DNA from: Hyphomicrobiales bacterium
Lineage (GTDB): Bacteria; Pseudomonadota; Alphaproteobacteria; Rhizobiales; MH13
Assembly: GCA_017642935.1 (NCBI GenBank)
Contig: JAEPOK010000002.1
Span: 744,001-808,000, forward strand
Length of the DNA: 64,000 nt
Direction of reading: 5' to 3'
A program made the translations under genes and the position numbers. How positions within the stretch are numbered: the stretch's first letter is position 1; every line of letters begins with the position of its first letter. The notes beneath the pieces are model-generated. The model worked only from the letters and a program-made list of their open reading frames with translations. It had not been told where the DNA came from and made no database searches. This document shows positions 26,597 through 34,994 of the stretch, one piece after another.

Positions 26597-27661
26597 ATGA
26601 CCAATTCCACACAATCCGCAACCAAACCGACCCGCCGTTCGGTGCTCGGTGCTGGCGCGCTTGCCGCCGCTCTGACGCTCGGCGTGGTGGGTGCTCCAGC
26701 CGGTGCACAGGCGCAGGACGCGCAGGATTATCTGCTTGCGACCGCGTCCACCGGCGGCACCTATTATCCAGTTGGCGTTGCGCTTTCCACGCTGATCAAG
26801 GTGCGTTTGCAGCCCTCCATGGGCATCAATGTCTCGGCGATCAACTCAGCAGGTTCGGGCGAAAACGTCGCGCTTCTGCGTGACAACGAAGCCCAGTTCG
26901 CCATCGTTCAAGGCCTGTTCGGCGCTTATGCCGCCACCGGCACAGGTCCGCTGGCCGATGCGGGTCCGCAGGAAAGCCTGCGCTCGATCACGATGCTGTG
27001 GCCGAATGTGGAGCATTTCATTATTCGCTCTGAACATGTCGACACCGGCACTGTGTCCGACATCGAAGCGCTTGCTGGTGAATCCATGTCCATGGGTCGC
27101 CAGAACTCCGGCACCATCGGCTCCAACCGCACGATCTTGGCCGGTCTCGGCATCGACATGGAAGAGACCTATGAACTGGTCTTTGCCGGTTATGGCCCGT
27201 CGGCGGATGCCCTGCAAAACGGTCAGATCGCCGGCATGTCAACGCCTGCCGGTGCGCCAGTTGGCGCGGTCTCTCGAGCTTTCGCCTCAATGGGCGACGA
27301 CATCACGCTGCTTGAGTTCACCGATGAGCAGATGGCCGCAGCCAATGGCGATTTCGACGCGCTTTGGACGCGCTACACCATCGAAGCGGGCACCTATCCA
27401 GGTGTCGATGAGGACGTGCAGACGATCGCGCAGCCGAACTTCCTGATGGTGCGTGACGATATCGACGAGGAAACGATCTACCAGATCACCAAGACGATCT
27501 ATGAGAATTTGGCGTTTCTCGGCGGTATCCACCCGGCAACGCAGGCAATGAGCCTTGACGCGGCGATTGCCGGTCTGCCGCTGCCGCTGCACCCTGGCGC
27601 GATCCGCTACTATGAAGAAGCCGGGGTCGAGATCCCCGATCGCCTTCGCCCGGATATGTAA
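26597..27661 (+). CDS. TAXI-family TRAP transporter binding protein
   Basis: A 354-residue periplasmic binding protein of the TAXI type. The N-terminus has RRSVLGAGALAAALTLG, a twin-arginine-like signal, cleaved probably after GAQA (about residue 38). Family features are LATASTGGTYYPVGVALSTL (about 47-66), ENVALLRDNEAQFAIVQG, and MSMGRQNSGTIGSNRTILAGLG near 155-175. TAXI systems take up small organic acids such as glutamate, but the substrate cannot be predicted. A strong ribosome site precedes the ATG. The fused permease gene follows after a terminator-like hairpin. Confidence 0.9.
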   Translation: MTNSTQSATKPTRRSVLGAGALAAALTLGVVGAPAGAQAQDAQDYLLATASTGGTYYPVGVALSTLIKVRLQPSMGINVSAINSAGSGENVALLRDNEAQFAIVQGLFGAYAATGTGPLADAGPQESLRSITMLWPNVEHFIIRSEHVDTGTVSDIEALAGESMSMGRQNSGTIGSNRTILAGLGIDMEETYELVFAGYGPSADALQNGQIAGMSTPAGAPVGAVSRAFASMGDDITLLEFTDEQMAAANGDFDALWTRYTIEAGTYPGVDEDVQTIAQPNFLMVRDDIDEETIYQITKTIYENLAFLGGIHPATQAMSLDAAIAGLPLPLHPGAIRYYEEAGVEIPDRLRPDM

Positions 27662-27697
27662 GGGGTTGGCAGAGCATTTGACCTGCTGAACATGTCT

Positions 27698-27734
27698 GCC
27701 CCGCGCCACACCCATGGCGCGGGGCTTTTGCTTT
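27698..27734 (+). terminator. intrinsic terminator/attenuator after TAXI gene
   Basis: GCCCCGCGCCA (27698-27708) pairs perfectly with TGGCGCGGGGC (27715-27725) around a six-base loop, followed by TTTTGCTTT. It lies 36 bases after the TAXI stop and 20-30 bases before the permease start. It should end most transcripts after the binding-protein gene and let a minority run into the permease gene. Confidence 0.78.
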
Positions 27735-27753
27735 GCAAAGGTGCGAGGACCAT

Positions 27754-29883
27754 ATGGCCAATCCGGACGTAAACATCGACGAAGACCACGTCGAAGATGA
27801 AACCCGCCCGCTTGATGCCGGGTTCATCGGCCTGGTGTTTTCCGGCCTGGCGCTCGCCGTTTCAATCTTCCACCTCTACGCCAACTTCATTGGCACCATG
27901 TCGACCTTCTGGCTAACCGGCATCCATTTTGCCGGGTTCGCCATGCTGGCGTCCATGCGCTACCCGATGATCCGCACCCGATCGGAAGGCGCGCGCAAGG
28001 CGGTGCTCGCCTTCGATTTGGCGTTTGGCGTCATCGTGTCGGTGGCGACGCTTTTGCTGATCGCCTCGGAAAACGCGATCTATGCGCGTGGCGTGTCGCT
28101 GGCACCGCAGGAATGGGTCTATGCGATTGTTGTTATCATCGGCGCGATTGAGCTGACCCGCCGGGCAACCGGTGTCATCATCCCGATTTTGATCATTCTT
28201 GCGCTGACCTATCCGGCCTTTTGGGGCCAGCATCTGGATGGTGTGTTCCGGTTTGCAGGACTTTCGGTTGAGACCATCGTCTTCCGCACCATCTTCACCG
28301 ACGAGGGCATGTTCGGCACGATTGCCAACATCTCGGCGACTTTCGTGTTCCTGTTTATTCTGTTCGGCGCGTTTCTTGTCCGCTCTGGCGCTGGAGAGTT
28401 CATCATCGATCTGGCGCGTGCGGTTGCCGGCAAATTCATTGGCGGGCCGGGCTATGTGGCCGTCTTCTCCTCCGGCCTCACGGGCACGATCTCCGGCTCG
28501 GCGGTGGCCAACACCGTCTCCACCGGCGTCATCACAATCCCATTGATGAAGCGCTCAGGCTTCCCGCCAAGGTTTGCAGCGGGTGTCGAGGCAGCGTCGT
28601 CGACCGGCGGGCAATTGATGCCGCCGATCATGGGCGCCGGTGCGTTCGTGATGGCGAGCTACACCCAGATTCCCTATTTGGATATCGTCGCGGTGAGCTT
28701 CCTGCCAGCGATGGTCTATTTCCTCTCCGTCGGCTTCTTCGTGCGCATTGAGGCCAAGAAGCTCAACATGCAGGTGGCCGCTGACGATGCGCCCTCTGCC
28801 ATGGACGTATTGAAACGGGGTGGCCCGTCGTTCCTGATCCCGGTCGTCACGCTGATCAGCCTGTTGATTTATGGTTTTACGCCGGTGTTCGCGGCCATTT
28901 GGGCGATCCTTTCGGTGATCGTTGCGAGCTGGCTCACCCCTAACAAGATGGGTCCGAAGGCTATCATCGAAGCGCTCATTTTGGGCGCGAAGAACATGAT
29001 CATGACAGGCGTGCTGCTGGTCGCCGTCGGTGCGATGGTCAACGTCATCGCCATGACGGGCATCGGCAACACGTTCAGCTTGATGATCGCCGATTGGGCG
29101 GGCGGGAACCTGATGATCGCCATCGCACTCATCGCGCTCGCCTCTCTGGTTCTCGGCATGGGTTTGCCGGTGACGGCGGCCTACATCGTGCTTGCCACGC
29201 TGTCTGCGCCCGCCTTGCACGCGCTCATCCAGAATGCCCATCTGGTTTCGGCTTTGGTGGACGGCACGATCCCCGAGGTGGCGCGCATGTCGTTTATGCT
29301 CGCCGATCCATCGGTGATGCCGCTGCTGGCTGAGCCCATGGCGCCGGACGCCGCACGCGCGCTGGTGGCGTCCATGCCGCAGGAACTGCTATCGGTGGTT
29401 TATCCGCAGGTGCTCGATCCGGTGTTGATCACTACGGCGCTGCTTTCCGCCCACATGATCATCTTCTGGCTCTCTCAGGATTCCAACGTCACGCCGCCCG
29501 TTTGCCTGACCGCCTTTGCGGCGGCGGCCATCGCCAAGACGCGGCCCATGGCTACCGGCGTTATGAGCTGGAAGCTTGCTAAAGGCATCTATTTGATGCC
29601 GGTGCTCTTTGCTTACACCAACTTCTTGGGTGGCGACTTTCTGGAGTCGGTCTTCATCTTCATGGCGGCAACGCTCGGCGTCTACGCGCTCGGCGCCGCC
29701 ATTGAAGGCCATATGGAATATCCGCTCAACTGGCCGCTGCGCATCCTGACGGCGGTTTCCGGCGTCGCGCTGATGTGGCCCAACACGCCGCTGCTCGAAA
29801 CCGCAGGCGCGCTTGTCGTGCTCGGGATACTGGCGTGGACGATCAAGAAGGACAGAGAACGGCAAAACCTGACGCAGGTTTAG
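27754..29883 (+). CDS. TRAP transporter fused permease (4TM-12TM)
   Basis: A 709-residue membrane protein with the small (DctQ-like) and large (DctM-like) TRAP subunits fused, the form that goes with TAXI binding proteins. The N-terminal 190 residues hold about five helices. The DctM part follows, with VFSSGLTGTISGSAVANTVSTG near residues 237-258, the SGGQLMPPIMGAGAFVMA type loop near 283-302, and QDSNVTPPVCLTAFAAAAIA near 575-595. It uses an ion gradient instead of ATP. The ATG at 27754 has GAGG upstream; 27733 is an in-frame alternative inside the terminator. Confidence 0.92.
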   Translation: MANPDVNIDEDHVEDETRPLDAGFIGLVFSGLALAVSIFHLYANFIGTMSTFWLTGIHFAGFAMLASMRYPMIRTRSEGARKAVLAFDLAFGVIVSVATLLLIASENAIYARGVSLAPQEWVYAIVVIIGAIELTRRATGVIIPILIILALTYPAFWGQHLDGVFRFAGLSVETIVFRTIFTDEGMFGTIANISATFVFLFILFGAFLVRSGAGEFIIDLARAVAGKFIGGPGYVAVFSSGLTGTISGSAVANTVSTGVITIPLMKRSGFPPRFAAGVEAASSTGGQLMPPIMGAGAFVMASYTQIPYLDIVAVSFLPAMVYFLSVGFFVRIEAKKLNMQVAADDAPSAMDVLKRGGPSFLIPVVTLISLLIYGFTPVFAAIWAILSVIVASWLTPNKMGPKAIIEALILGAKNMIMTGVLLVAVGAMVNVIAMTGIGNTFSLMIADWAGGNLMIAIALIALASLVLGMGLPVTAAYIVLATLSAPALHALIQNAHLVSALVDGTIPEVARMSFMLADPSVMPLLAEPMAPDAARALVASMPQELLSVVYPQVLDPVLITTALLSAHMIIFWLSQDSNVTPPVCLTAFAAAAIAKTRPMATGVMSWKLAKGIYLMPVLFAYTNFLGGDFLESVFIFMAATLGVYALGAAIEGHMEYPLNWPLRILTAVSGVALMWPNTPLLETAGALVVLGILAWTIKKDRERQNLTQV

Positions 29884-29887
29884 CCGA

Positions 29888-30541
29888 TCAGTTTTTCGGT
29901 TTTTGGACTAGTCCGTCCGGTGGTTCATCCGGACTAAGTAGCGACGCCCATAACTCTCTGTCGTATGGCTTGTCCTCATTGTGCTTAATCAGGTCAATGA
30001 ACAGGCTTGCCGATCGAACGGCTTCGGTCGATATCTTCTTCGGTATGATCGTATCTGAACGTTCTCGCGCGTAGTCGTACAAGCTGTCTGTCAGTGCTCG
30101 AAGCCGAGCAAGATCTAACATTCTTTGCGTTCTTTCATGCTGGTACTCAGGTTGTCCGCTTGAAAGACGTGCCTGATGGACCTGATAAAAACTAACTAGC
30201 TCGAACACTCTCGCTGATGCCTCATCGTCTATGAACTCGATGACACCTTTCAGCGTTTGAATCGCGATGTCTGGTGAAGTCACGGTTTCTTTGCTGCCAA
30301 CCAAAAATTCAGCCACTTCGTGCTGGTAACTCGTCAGCTCGCTCAGCGCATCCGGCATTCTCGCGCGTGCGGCTTTACGTTTGCGAGCCACCTCAGCCAT
30401 GTGGCGTCTTTGGTCTTGTCGCGCTTGGTCACGCATCACTCGAATGGTCAAAATCGCAGCACCCAGGGCGATCAATGCGCCAATGAGGGTTTGGTAGCGA
30501 TGAACGAACCAATCAACGTTGCACCAGAATTCATCCATCAA
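29888..30541 (-). CDS. hypothetical single-pass membrane protein, AT-richer
   Basis: 217 residues, not recognised. One hydrophobic helix lies near the N-terminus (about 18-36, LIGALIALGAAIL), followed by a basic stretch (RQDQRRHMAEVARKRKAARAR) and a mostly helical, charged remainder, probably cytoplasmic. Base composition differs from its surroundings: the line 30241-30300 is about 48% GC, whereas typical genes here are 60-70%. It ends four bases from the TRAP permease stop (convergent) and sits alone on its strand. This suggests recent acquisition. The frame is long and intact, so I take it as a real gene, but nothing links it to a pathway. Confidence 0.6.
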   Translation of the reverse strand: MMDEFWCNVDWFVHRYQTLIGALIALGAAILTIRVMRDQARQDQRRHMAEVARKRKAARARMPDALSELTSYQHEVAEFLVGSKETVTSPDIAIQTLKGVIEFIDDEASARVFELVSFYQVHQARLSSGQPEYQHERTQRMLDLARLRALTDSLYDYARERSDTIIPKKISTEAVRSASLFIDLIKHNEDKPYDRELWASLLSPDEPPDGLVQKPKN

Positions 30542-30626
30542 TACACTCTTTTAGCCTTGTGGCTGTGGATGCTAACCGCATCGCAATGGCTGCGACTACT
30601 CCTTTTCAAGAATCGCTGAGACCCCC

Positions 30627-31793
30627 ATGCCCGTGAACAACCGCCTTGCTGCTCGCGCTGACGCCATCAAAGAGTGGCGGCGCCATCTGCATCAGAACCC
30701 TGAGATCATGTACGAAGTTCAGGAGACGGCAGCCTTTGTTGCGGAAAAACTGCGGGCTTTTGGTTGCGATGACGTCGTGGAAGGCCTGGGGCAAACCGGC
30801 GTTGTCGGCATCATCAAAGGGAATAAAGGCGATGGGCCGACCGTGGGTCTTCGCTCCGACATGGACGCGCTTCCTATTGAAGAAGAAACCGGCGTGCCGC
30901 ACGCTTCCACCAAGCCTGGCATGATGCATGCCTGCGGCCATGATGGACACACGGCGATGCTGCTTGGTGCTGCTGAGCATCTCTGCGAAACGCGTGGCTT
31001 TGCCGGATCGGTGGCGGTGATTTTCCAGCCTGCCGAAGAGGGTGGCGCCGGTGCCAAGGCCATGATGGATGACGGGCTCTTTGAGCGTTTCGGCATCGAA
31101 GAAGTCTATGGCATGCACAATTATCCGGGCATCCCGGTGGGGCAGTTTGCCATGCGCGTTGGCCCCACCATGGCGGCCACGGACATTTTTCAGATTGTGG
31201 TCACCGGCGTTGGTGGCCATGCCGCCCGCCCGCACACTGGCATTGATCCGGTGGTGACGTCGGCCCAGATCATCACCATGCTGCAGACCATCGCGTCGCG
31301 GAATGCCGACCCGCTGGAAAGCATCGTCGTGTCGGTCACCACCATTCACGCTGGTGATGCAGACAATGTGATCCCTGAGCGCGTGAAGATGACCGGTACG
31401 GTGCGTACGCTGATTCCGGAGATGCGCGACCTGGCGGAAAAGCGCATCGGCGAGATCGTAGAAAGCGTCTCAGCCGCGATGGGTTGCACGGCCGTGCTTG
31501 ATTATGAGCGCAATTATCCGGTGGTCGTGAACCATGAGCGCGAGACCCAGTTCGCGGCGACCATCGCTTCGAAAGTCGTTGGCGCTGATAAGGTTGATAC
31601 CGCCATGGCACCGGTGATGGGCGGGGAAGATTTCGCGTTTATGCTGGAAGGGCGACCCGGTGCCTTTATCTTCACCGGCAATGGCGAGGACTCGGCCAAT
31701 CTGCATTCCCCGCACTATGATTTCAACGACGACATCATCCCGCTCGGCACCAGCTATTGGGTGGAACTGGTCGAGACGCGGCTCGCCGGATAA
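30627..31793 (+). CDS. M20 family amidohydrolase (hippurate hydrolase-like)
   Basis: A 388-residue metal-dependent amidohydrolase of the HipO/IAA-amino acid hydrolase branch of M20D. It would cleave an N-acyl amino acid amide bond. Metal-binding and catalytic motifs: RSDMDALPI (76-84), HACGHDGHTAML (101-112, Cys103 and His105), PAEEGGAGA (135-143, catalytic glutamates), MHNYPGIPVGQF and MGGEDFAFML near the end. It is not of the allantoate amidohydrolase type, which has a different motif set. The gene stands alone between an orphan gene and a 90-bp palindromic repeat; the TRAP transporter upstream might supply its substrate or take up its product. Confidence 0.9.
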   Translation: MPVNNRLAARADAIKEWRRHLHQNPEIMYEVQETAAFVAEKLRAFGCDDVVEGLGQTGVVGIIKGNKGDGPTVGLRSDMDALPIEEETGVPHASTKPGMMHACGHDGHTAMLLGAAEHLCETRGFAGSVAVIFQPAEEGGAGAKAMMDDGLFERFGIEEVYGMHNYPGIPVGQFAMRVGPTMAATDIFQIVVTGVGGHAARPHTGIDPVVTSAQIITMLQTIASRNADPLESIVVSVTTIHAGDADNVIPERVKMTGTVRTLIPEMRDLAEKRIGEIVESVSAAMGCTAVLDYERNYPVVVNHERETQFAATIASKVVGADKVDTAMAPVMGGEDFAFMLEGRPGAFIFTGNGEDSANLHSPHYDFNDDIIPLGTSYWVELVETRLAG

Positions 31794-31807
31794 AGAGCCG
31801 CCCGAGA

Positions 31808-31897
31808 TGTCATCCCGGGCGAGGAACGAGACCCGGGATCGTTTTGCGACGGAGAATTGACGGTCCCGAACAGCCCTGACGGGCTTCCGGGATGACA
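31808..31897. repeat. 90-bp palindromic intergenic repeat, copy A
   Basis: Bounded by TGTCATCCCGG (31808-31818) and its exact reverse complement CCGGGATGACA (31887-31897). Internal CCCGGGATCG and CAGCCCTGACGGGCTT segments can fold further. A second copy of exactly equal length lies at 58496-58585 with the same ends and many shared internal blocks (GGGATCG, GACGGT, AGCCCT, GGGCTTCCGGG). It sits between the ends of two convergent genes. Confidence 0.85.
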
Positions 31898-31906
31898 GAG
31901 GTATGT

Positions 31907-32752
31907 CTAAAAGCTGAAACCGCGCGTGACCCCGAACATCACCGAGAACTGATTGGCGCTACCTGGCCCATCGACAATGGGGCTGTCGGCAGCATCGCCA
32001 AGCAACCGCTCATAGCTCAAGCGCGTGTTGGCGGCCCAGTTTTCGTTGATCGCGTAGATCGCATTGACGTTCGCGCCGACGCTCTTGAGGCCAGCCTCCG
32101 CGTTGTAGGCGCCATAGGCGCTGGTCGCGGCTTGCGCGGCGGTGATGCCAAAATAGGACTGCATATAGTCGTCATCCGCCCAGCTGGCGGTGATGCCCGG
32201 CATCAGCGTGATCTGCTGCGTTACGGGCACGAATGTGCTGAGGCCAAGATCGACGACCGCGCCGTCATGACCATCAGCGACATCCTGGCCAAAGGACGCG
32301 GTGGCAAGCGCCGGGCCCAAGCGCAGATTGACAAAACCGCCTGGCAGAATGCTGGAATCCACATCGCCGAGGCCGGCGAGCGCGACATTGTCGTCCTGAT
32401 CGCGACCGAAATCGAAAGCGACGCGTGGACCGAAGCCAACGCTCCAAGCGCCGCCGGCGCTGTTGTATTGCGCAAGATTGTAGCTGAGCGCAAAGGGCGT
32501 GAAATTGAAGCCAAACACGTTGCGCGCGGTGATCACTGGCAGTGCCATCACGCGATACTCGTCCGAACCCTGATAGTCAGGCGTGAAGCCCGCACCAAGT
32601 CCCAGCCGCACTTCGGCGGGCTGGCCACCTTGGCCGAAAAAGTGCCAACCCTGCTCGACGCGGTCAAAGGGCGATTGCGCGAGGGCGGGCGTGCCCGCGA
32701 GGCTTGCCAGTGCAACGCTGGCAATCAAGGCGGGGCTCAAAGTCTTGGTCAT
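31907..32752 (-). CDS. MipA/OmpV family outer membrane protein
   Basis: A 281-residue protein with a signal peptide (about residues 1-25, ending ALAQ) followed by alternating hydrophobic/polar beta-strands ending in a C-terminal phenylalanine, as in outer membrane barrels. AEVRLGLGAGFTPDYQGSDEYRVMALP and the closing QFSVMFGVTRGFSF are typical of MipA/OmpV. In E. coli MipA is a scaffold for murein enzymes; other members relate to antibiotic or osmotic response. The ATG at 32752 is preferred, with GGAG upstream, because it begins the signal peptide; the longer frame to 32833 adds unlikely residues. Confidence 0.86.
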   Translation of the reverse strand: MTKTLSPALIASVALASLAGTPALAQSPFDRVEQGWHFFGQGGQPAEVRLGLGAGFTPDYQGSDEYRVMALPVITARNVFGFNFTPFALSYNLAQYNSAGGAWSVGFGPRVAFDFGRDQDDNVALAGLGDVDSSILPGGFVNLRLGPALATASFGQDVADGHDGAVVDLGLSTFVPVTQQITLMPGITASWADDDYMQSYFGITAAQAATSAYGAYNAEAGLKSVGANVNAIYAINENWAANTRLSYERLLGDAADSPIVDGPGSANQFSVMFGVTRGFSF

Positions 32753-33077
32753 TGGGGGGAACTCCAAGGGGTTAAGGCGATGACAGATGGCCGGCCACAT
32801 CCGAGTTGCGAGGGCCCGAATCTGGCCGGTCAACTGAAACTGATTTCGTCGTTTAATACGTAGTCGTGTGGCGCTTAGTTCAGCGTTAATGTTTGGTCAT
32901 CTTTTCCTGTCAAAGGCCAACGATTGGCCGGACCACATCGCTGCGCGTCTGCGCGAATGCATGACCAACATTCTGAAATAATTGCGCTTTTCAAGAAACG
33001 CCGAAGGGCGGGCTTGCGCTTGCTGCACCATCCTGTCAGAGCGCATTCCGTTCAGAATGGTCAACGCCAGGTTAACG
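32753..33077. other. intergenic region with repeated TGGCCGG blocks
   Basis: 325 bases between divergent mipA-like and TSUP genes, with no convincing frame. TGGCCGGCCACATCC (32788) recurs as TGGCCGGACCACATCG (32925), and TGGCCGG occurs again at 32823. GGCCAA-CGA-TTGGCC (32915-32929) is a perfect small hairpin. These may be binding sites for one regulator acting on both genes. Confidence 0.35.
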
Positions 33078-33863
33078 ATGGAAGCCCTCGCCGGTCTTGA
33101 AAGTCTGCTGCCCGACGGCTTGTCGCTTGGCTTTGCGGCGCTCCTTATCGTGACGGCGTTTTTTACCGCTACGCTGACGGCGGCCTTTGGCATAGGCGGC
33201 GGTGTGGCGCTGCTTGCGGTGATGGCGTCAATCGTTCCGGTGACCGTGCTGATCCCCGTCCATGGGGTGGTTCAGCTTGGCGCCAACACAGGGCGGGCGC
33301 TGGTTCAGCTGCGCCAGGTCGTCTGGCCGATGCTCGGCATTTTCACCGTTGGCGCGCTGATCGGTGCTTTGATCGGCGGGCAGCTCGTGGTCACGCTGCC
33401 CGAAACGTTGCTCAAAACCTTTGTCGGCCTGTTCGTGCTCTTCACGCTTTGGGCACCGAAGGTGAAAGGCTCCAAGGGTGGGCCGTTGGGACTGGCGATT
33501 GGCGGCGTTTTCGCCACGATCCTCACCATGTTCGTCGGCGCGACCGGACCATTCGTTGCCGCGCTGCTCGCGCCGCGGCTCGATGATCGCAAACATTACG
33601 CTGGAACCCACGCGGCTGCCATGGTCATGCAGCACGGACTGAAAGTCGTGGTGTTCGGCTTTTTGGGATTTGCCTTCGGCGCCTGGGTGCCGGTGATGGT
33701 CGCCATGGTCGCGGCCGGCTTCTTGGGCACCTTGCTTGGGACCAGGCTGCTGCACGCGCTGCCGGAAGCAGTGTTCCGCACCGCCTTCAAATGGGTGCTG
33801 ACGCTGCTTGCAATCCAGTTGATCGCATCGGCAGCCTGGGCTTGGCTCGGCCAGGCGTCGTGA
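33078..33863 (+). CDS. TSUP (TauE/SafE) family permease
   Basis: A 261-residue membrane protein with about eight helices, of the TauE/SafE family, whose members export sulfite, sulfoacetate or related anions. The two-fold repeat is visible: GIGGGVALLAVMASIVPVTV with IPVHGVVQLGANTGRA in the first half, and FVGATGPFVAALLA with KHYAGTHAAAMVMQHGLKV in the second. The ATG at 33078 is chosen because AGG precedes it and it starts shortly before the first helix; the frame extends to 32982. The transported anion cannot be named. Confidence 0.87.
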   Translation: MEALAGLESLLPDGLSLGFAALLIVTAFFTATLTAAFGIGGGVALLAVMASIVPVTVLIPVHGVVQLGANTGRALVQLRQVVWPMLGIFTVGALIGALIGGQLVVTLPETLLKTFVGLFVLFTLWAPKVKGSKGGPLGLAIGGVFATILTMFVGATGPFVAALLAPRLDDRKHYAGTHAAAMVMQHGLKVVVFGFLGFAFGAWVPVMVAMVAAGFLGTLLGTRLLHALPEAVFRTAFKWVLTLLAIQLIASAAWAWLGQAS

Positions 33864-33874
33864 CAACGAGAATT

Positions 33875-33906
33875 GGCAGAAGCCTGCCAGGGAACAGGTT
33901 TCTGCC
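33875..33906. terminator. hairpin between convergent genes
   Basis: GGCAGAAGCCTG (33875-33886) pairs with CAGGTTTCTGCC (33895-33906) over 12 bp with one G-T wobble and an eight-base loop, 11 bases after the TSUP stop. TGCCGATC (33913-33920) and GATCGGCA (33947-33954) form a second, wider inverted repeat just beyond. No long T-run, so a factor-assisted or two-way terminator is the best guess. Confidence 0.5.
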
Positions 33907-33964
33907 ATCGAGTGCCGATCCAAGGTGCGTGGGGCTGGTGAGGGCGGATCGGCAGAAAGAGATT

Positions 33965-34213
33965 TCAGGTGCCAGACGCGCGATAGCGTGCATCCTCTTG
34001 CTTGGCCCGATCGGAAACATCGATCAGCTTGTCGGCCAATCGCGGGTTCGGCCGATGGGTATCCAGGTCAAAGGCAAGATCGGCAGGGCCGGCTTGTGCA
34101 TGACGGGTTCCAGGCTTGGACGCGGTGCCTTGCTCAGTAGCCAGAGACATTGTCGAAAAGGATAGCAAGCCGGCAAGAGCCGCGCTTGCGGCCAAGAGTG
34201 GTTTGGAAATCAT
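33965..34213 (-). CDS. small secreted hypothetical protein
   Basis: 82 residues, unrecognised. Residues 1-25 (MISKPLLAASAALAGLLSF...SLA) are a clear signal peptide; the mature part is short, charged and polar. The ATG at 34213 has GGAAGGA nine bases upstream; a longer frame reaches 34249 but would spoil the signal peptide. It lies downstream of another small secreted gene on the same strand, with a strong hairpin between them. Confidence 0.6.
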   Translation of the reverse strand: MISKPLLAASAALAGLLSFSTMSLATEQGTASKPGTRHAQAGPADLAFDLDTHRPNPRLADKLIDVSDRAKQEDARYRASGT

Positions 34214-34249
34214 GGGTTTCGTCCTTCCGCTATCATCGGTCGGACACAC

Positions 34250-34281
34250 GCCTGGCGGGGAGGGAGGAGGCCCCGCCAGGC
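34250..34281 (-). terminator. stem-loop between two small secreted genes
   Basis: GCCTGGCGGGG (34250-34260) and CCCCGCCAGGC (34271-34281) make a perfect 11-bp stem around a ten-base purine-rich loop, 16 bases after the stop of the upstream (34298-34576) gene on the minus strand. No strong T-run follows, so it may be a transcript stabiliser as much as a terminator. Confidence 0.6.
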
Positions 34282-34297
34282 GCAGTCGTTTGTCGCG

Positions 34298-34576
34298 TTA
34301 GTTGAGGACGCGAACGGCTTTCAACGTGTTGTCCTGGCCGATGTCGATGCGAACTTTGTCGCCAACCGATGCGCGTGCTGGGAAGGCGAAGTACTCAACC
34401 GACTGGTCAAGCGTCTGACCGGTGGAGAGGTTGATCGTGCCAGCGTTGCGGTCGAGCGAAACGATGTTGGCGTCGAAGTCGTACAGGCCATCGTTCTCAT
34501 TGCTTCCAGCAAAGGCCGGAGAAGCAACGCCAAAAGCAACGGCGAGAGCGGCAGTGGTAAGAGCAAACTTTTTCAT
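34298..34576 (-). CDS. small periplasmic protein, DUF1344-like
   Basis: 92 residues with a signal peptide (about 1-23, ending AFA). The mature part is a short beta-rich unit with DANIVSLDRNAGTINLSTGQTL and VGDKVRIDIGQDNTLKAVRV, resembling the DUF1344 pattern of a strand pair followed by a G-D-K-V-R hairpin. The match is by pattern only. AAGGAATAAAAC before the ATG is a good ribosome site. Tandem 31-bp repeats lie in its leader region. Confidence 0.65.
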   Translation of the reverse strand: MKKFALTTAALAVAFGVASPAFAGSNENDGLYDFDANIVSLDRNAGTINLSTGQTLDQSVEYFAFPARASVGDKVRIDIGQDNTLKAVRVLN

Positions 34577-34994
34577 GTTTTATTCCTTAGTTTTAGTGAA
34601 GAGACCTACGTCTTTTCTTGGTTTTGATGAAGAGACGCTGTGTCTCGTTCGATGAGTTGAAGTTATTCAGAGTTGGAAAATTCACAACAGGGGTGGCTGT
34701 CACATGGCGTCACGCGGGCGTGAGGTGACTGCGACCGGCTGGTGAAGGGCGCGTTATTACGCCGTCGCCTGCCGGATTGAAAGCCAGCGTTTTCAGGCTT
34801 CCAGTCACTGGCAGGTTCACACGACGTGCGTGATCAGCTGCGTGTGAGGCAGCTTCTTGCCGATGCATTTTTCTGCAAAAGACGGATGTTTTCTTGGTTA
34901 GACCGGCACCCGAGCCATGCTCCGGGCCGCCGAGGTCGCGCGCCCGTGAACGGTTTGACGCACTGGGTGCGCTTTCTACGGGAATCGATCGTTC
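34577..34994. other. 418-base intergenic region before ureG end
   Basis: No convincing coding frame. Besides the tandem repeats at 34590-34651 it contains several short hairpins, for example TCACGC/GCGTGA near 34710 and a CTGCC/GGCAG-bounded structure near 34770-34815. It lies downstream of ureG and upstream of the small periplasmic gene, so it should hold the promoter of the latter and the end of the urease transcript. No T-tailed terminator was found. Confidence 0.35.
34590..34651. repeat. tandem 31-bp direct repeat
   Basis: GTTTTAGTGAAGAGAC (34590) recurs as GTTTTGATGAAGAGAC (34621), exactly 31 bases on. Each is followed by GTCT, giving AAGAGAC/GTCTTTT and GAGAC/GTCTC mini-hairpins. They lie 14-75 bases upstream of the small periplasmic gene on the minus strand and could be a leader structure or paired operator. 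Confidence 0.55.

Noticed and set aside
30627-31793. M20 amidohydrolase as the missing allantoate amidohydrolase
   Set aside because: Its motifs (HACGHDGHTAML, RSDMDALP) are those of the hippurate/IAA-amide hydrolase branch, and it is 15 kb from the ureide genes.
33791-34165. 124-codon plus-strand frame after the TSUP gene
   Set aside because: No family, overlaps hairpins and the small secreted gene on the other strand, which has a clear signal peptide and ribosome site.
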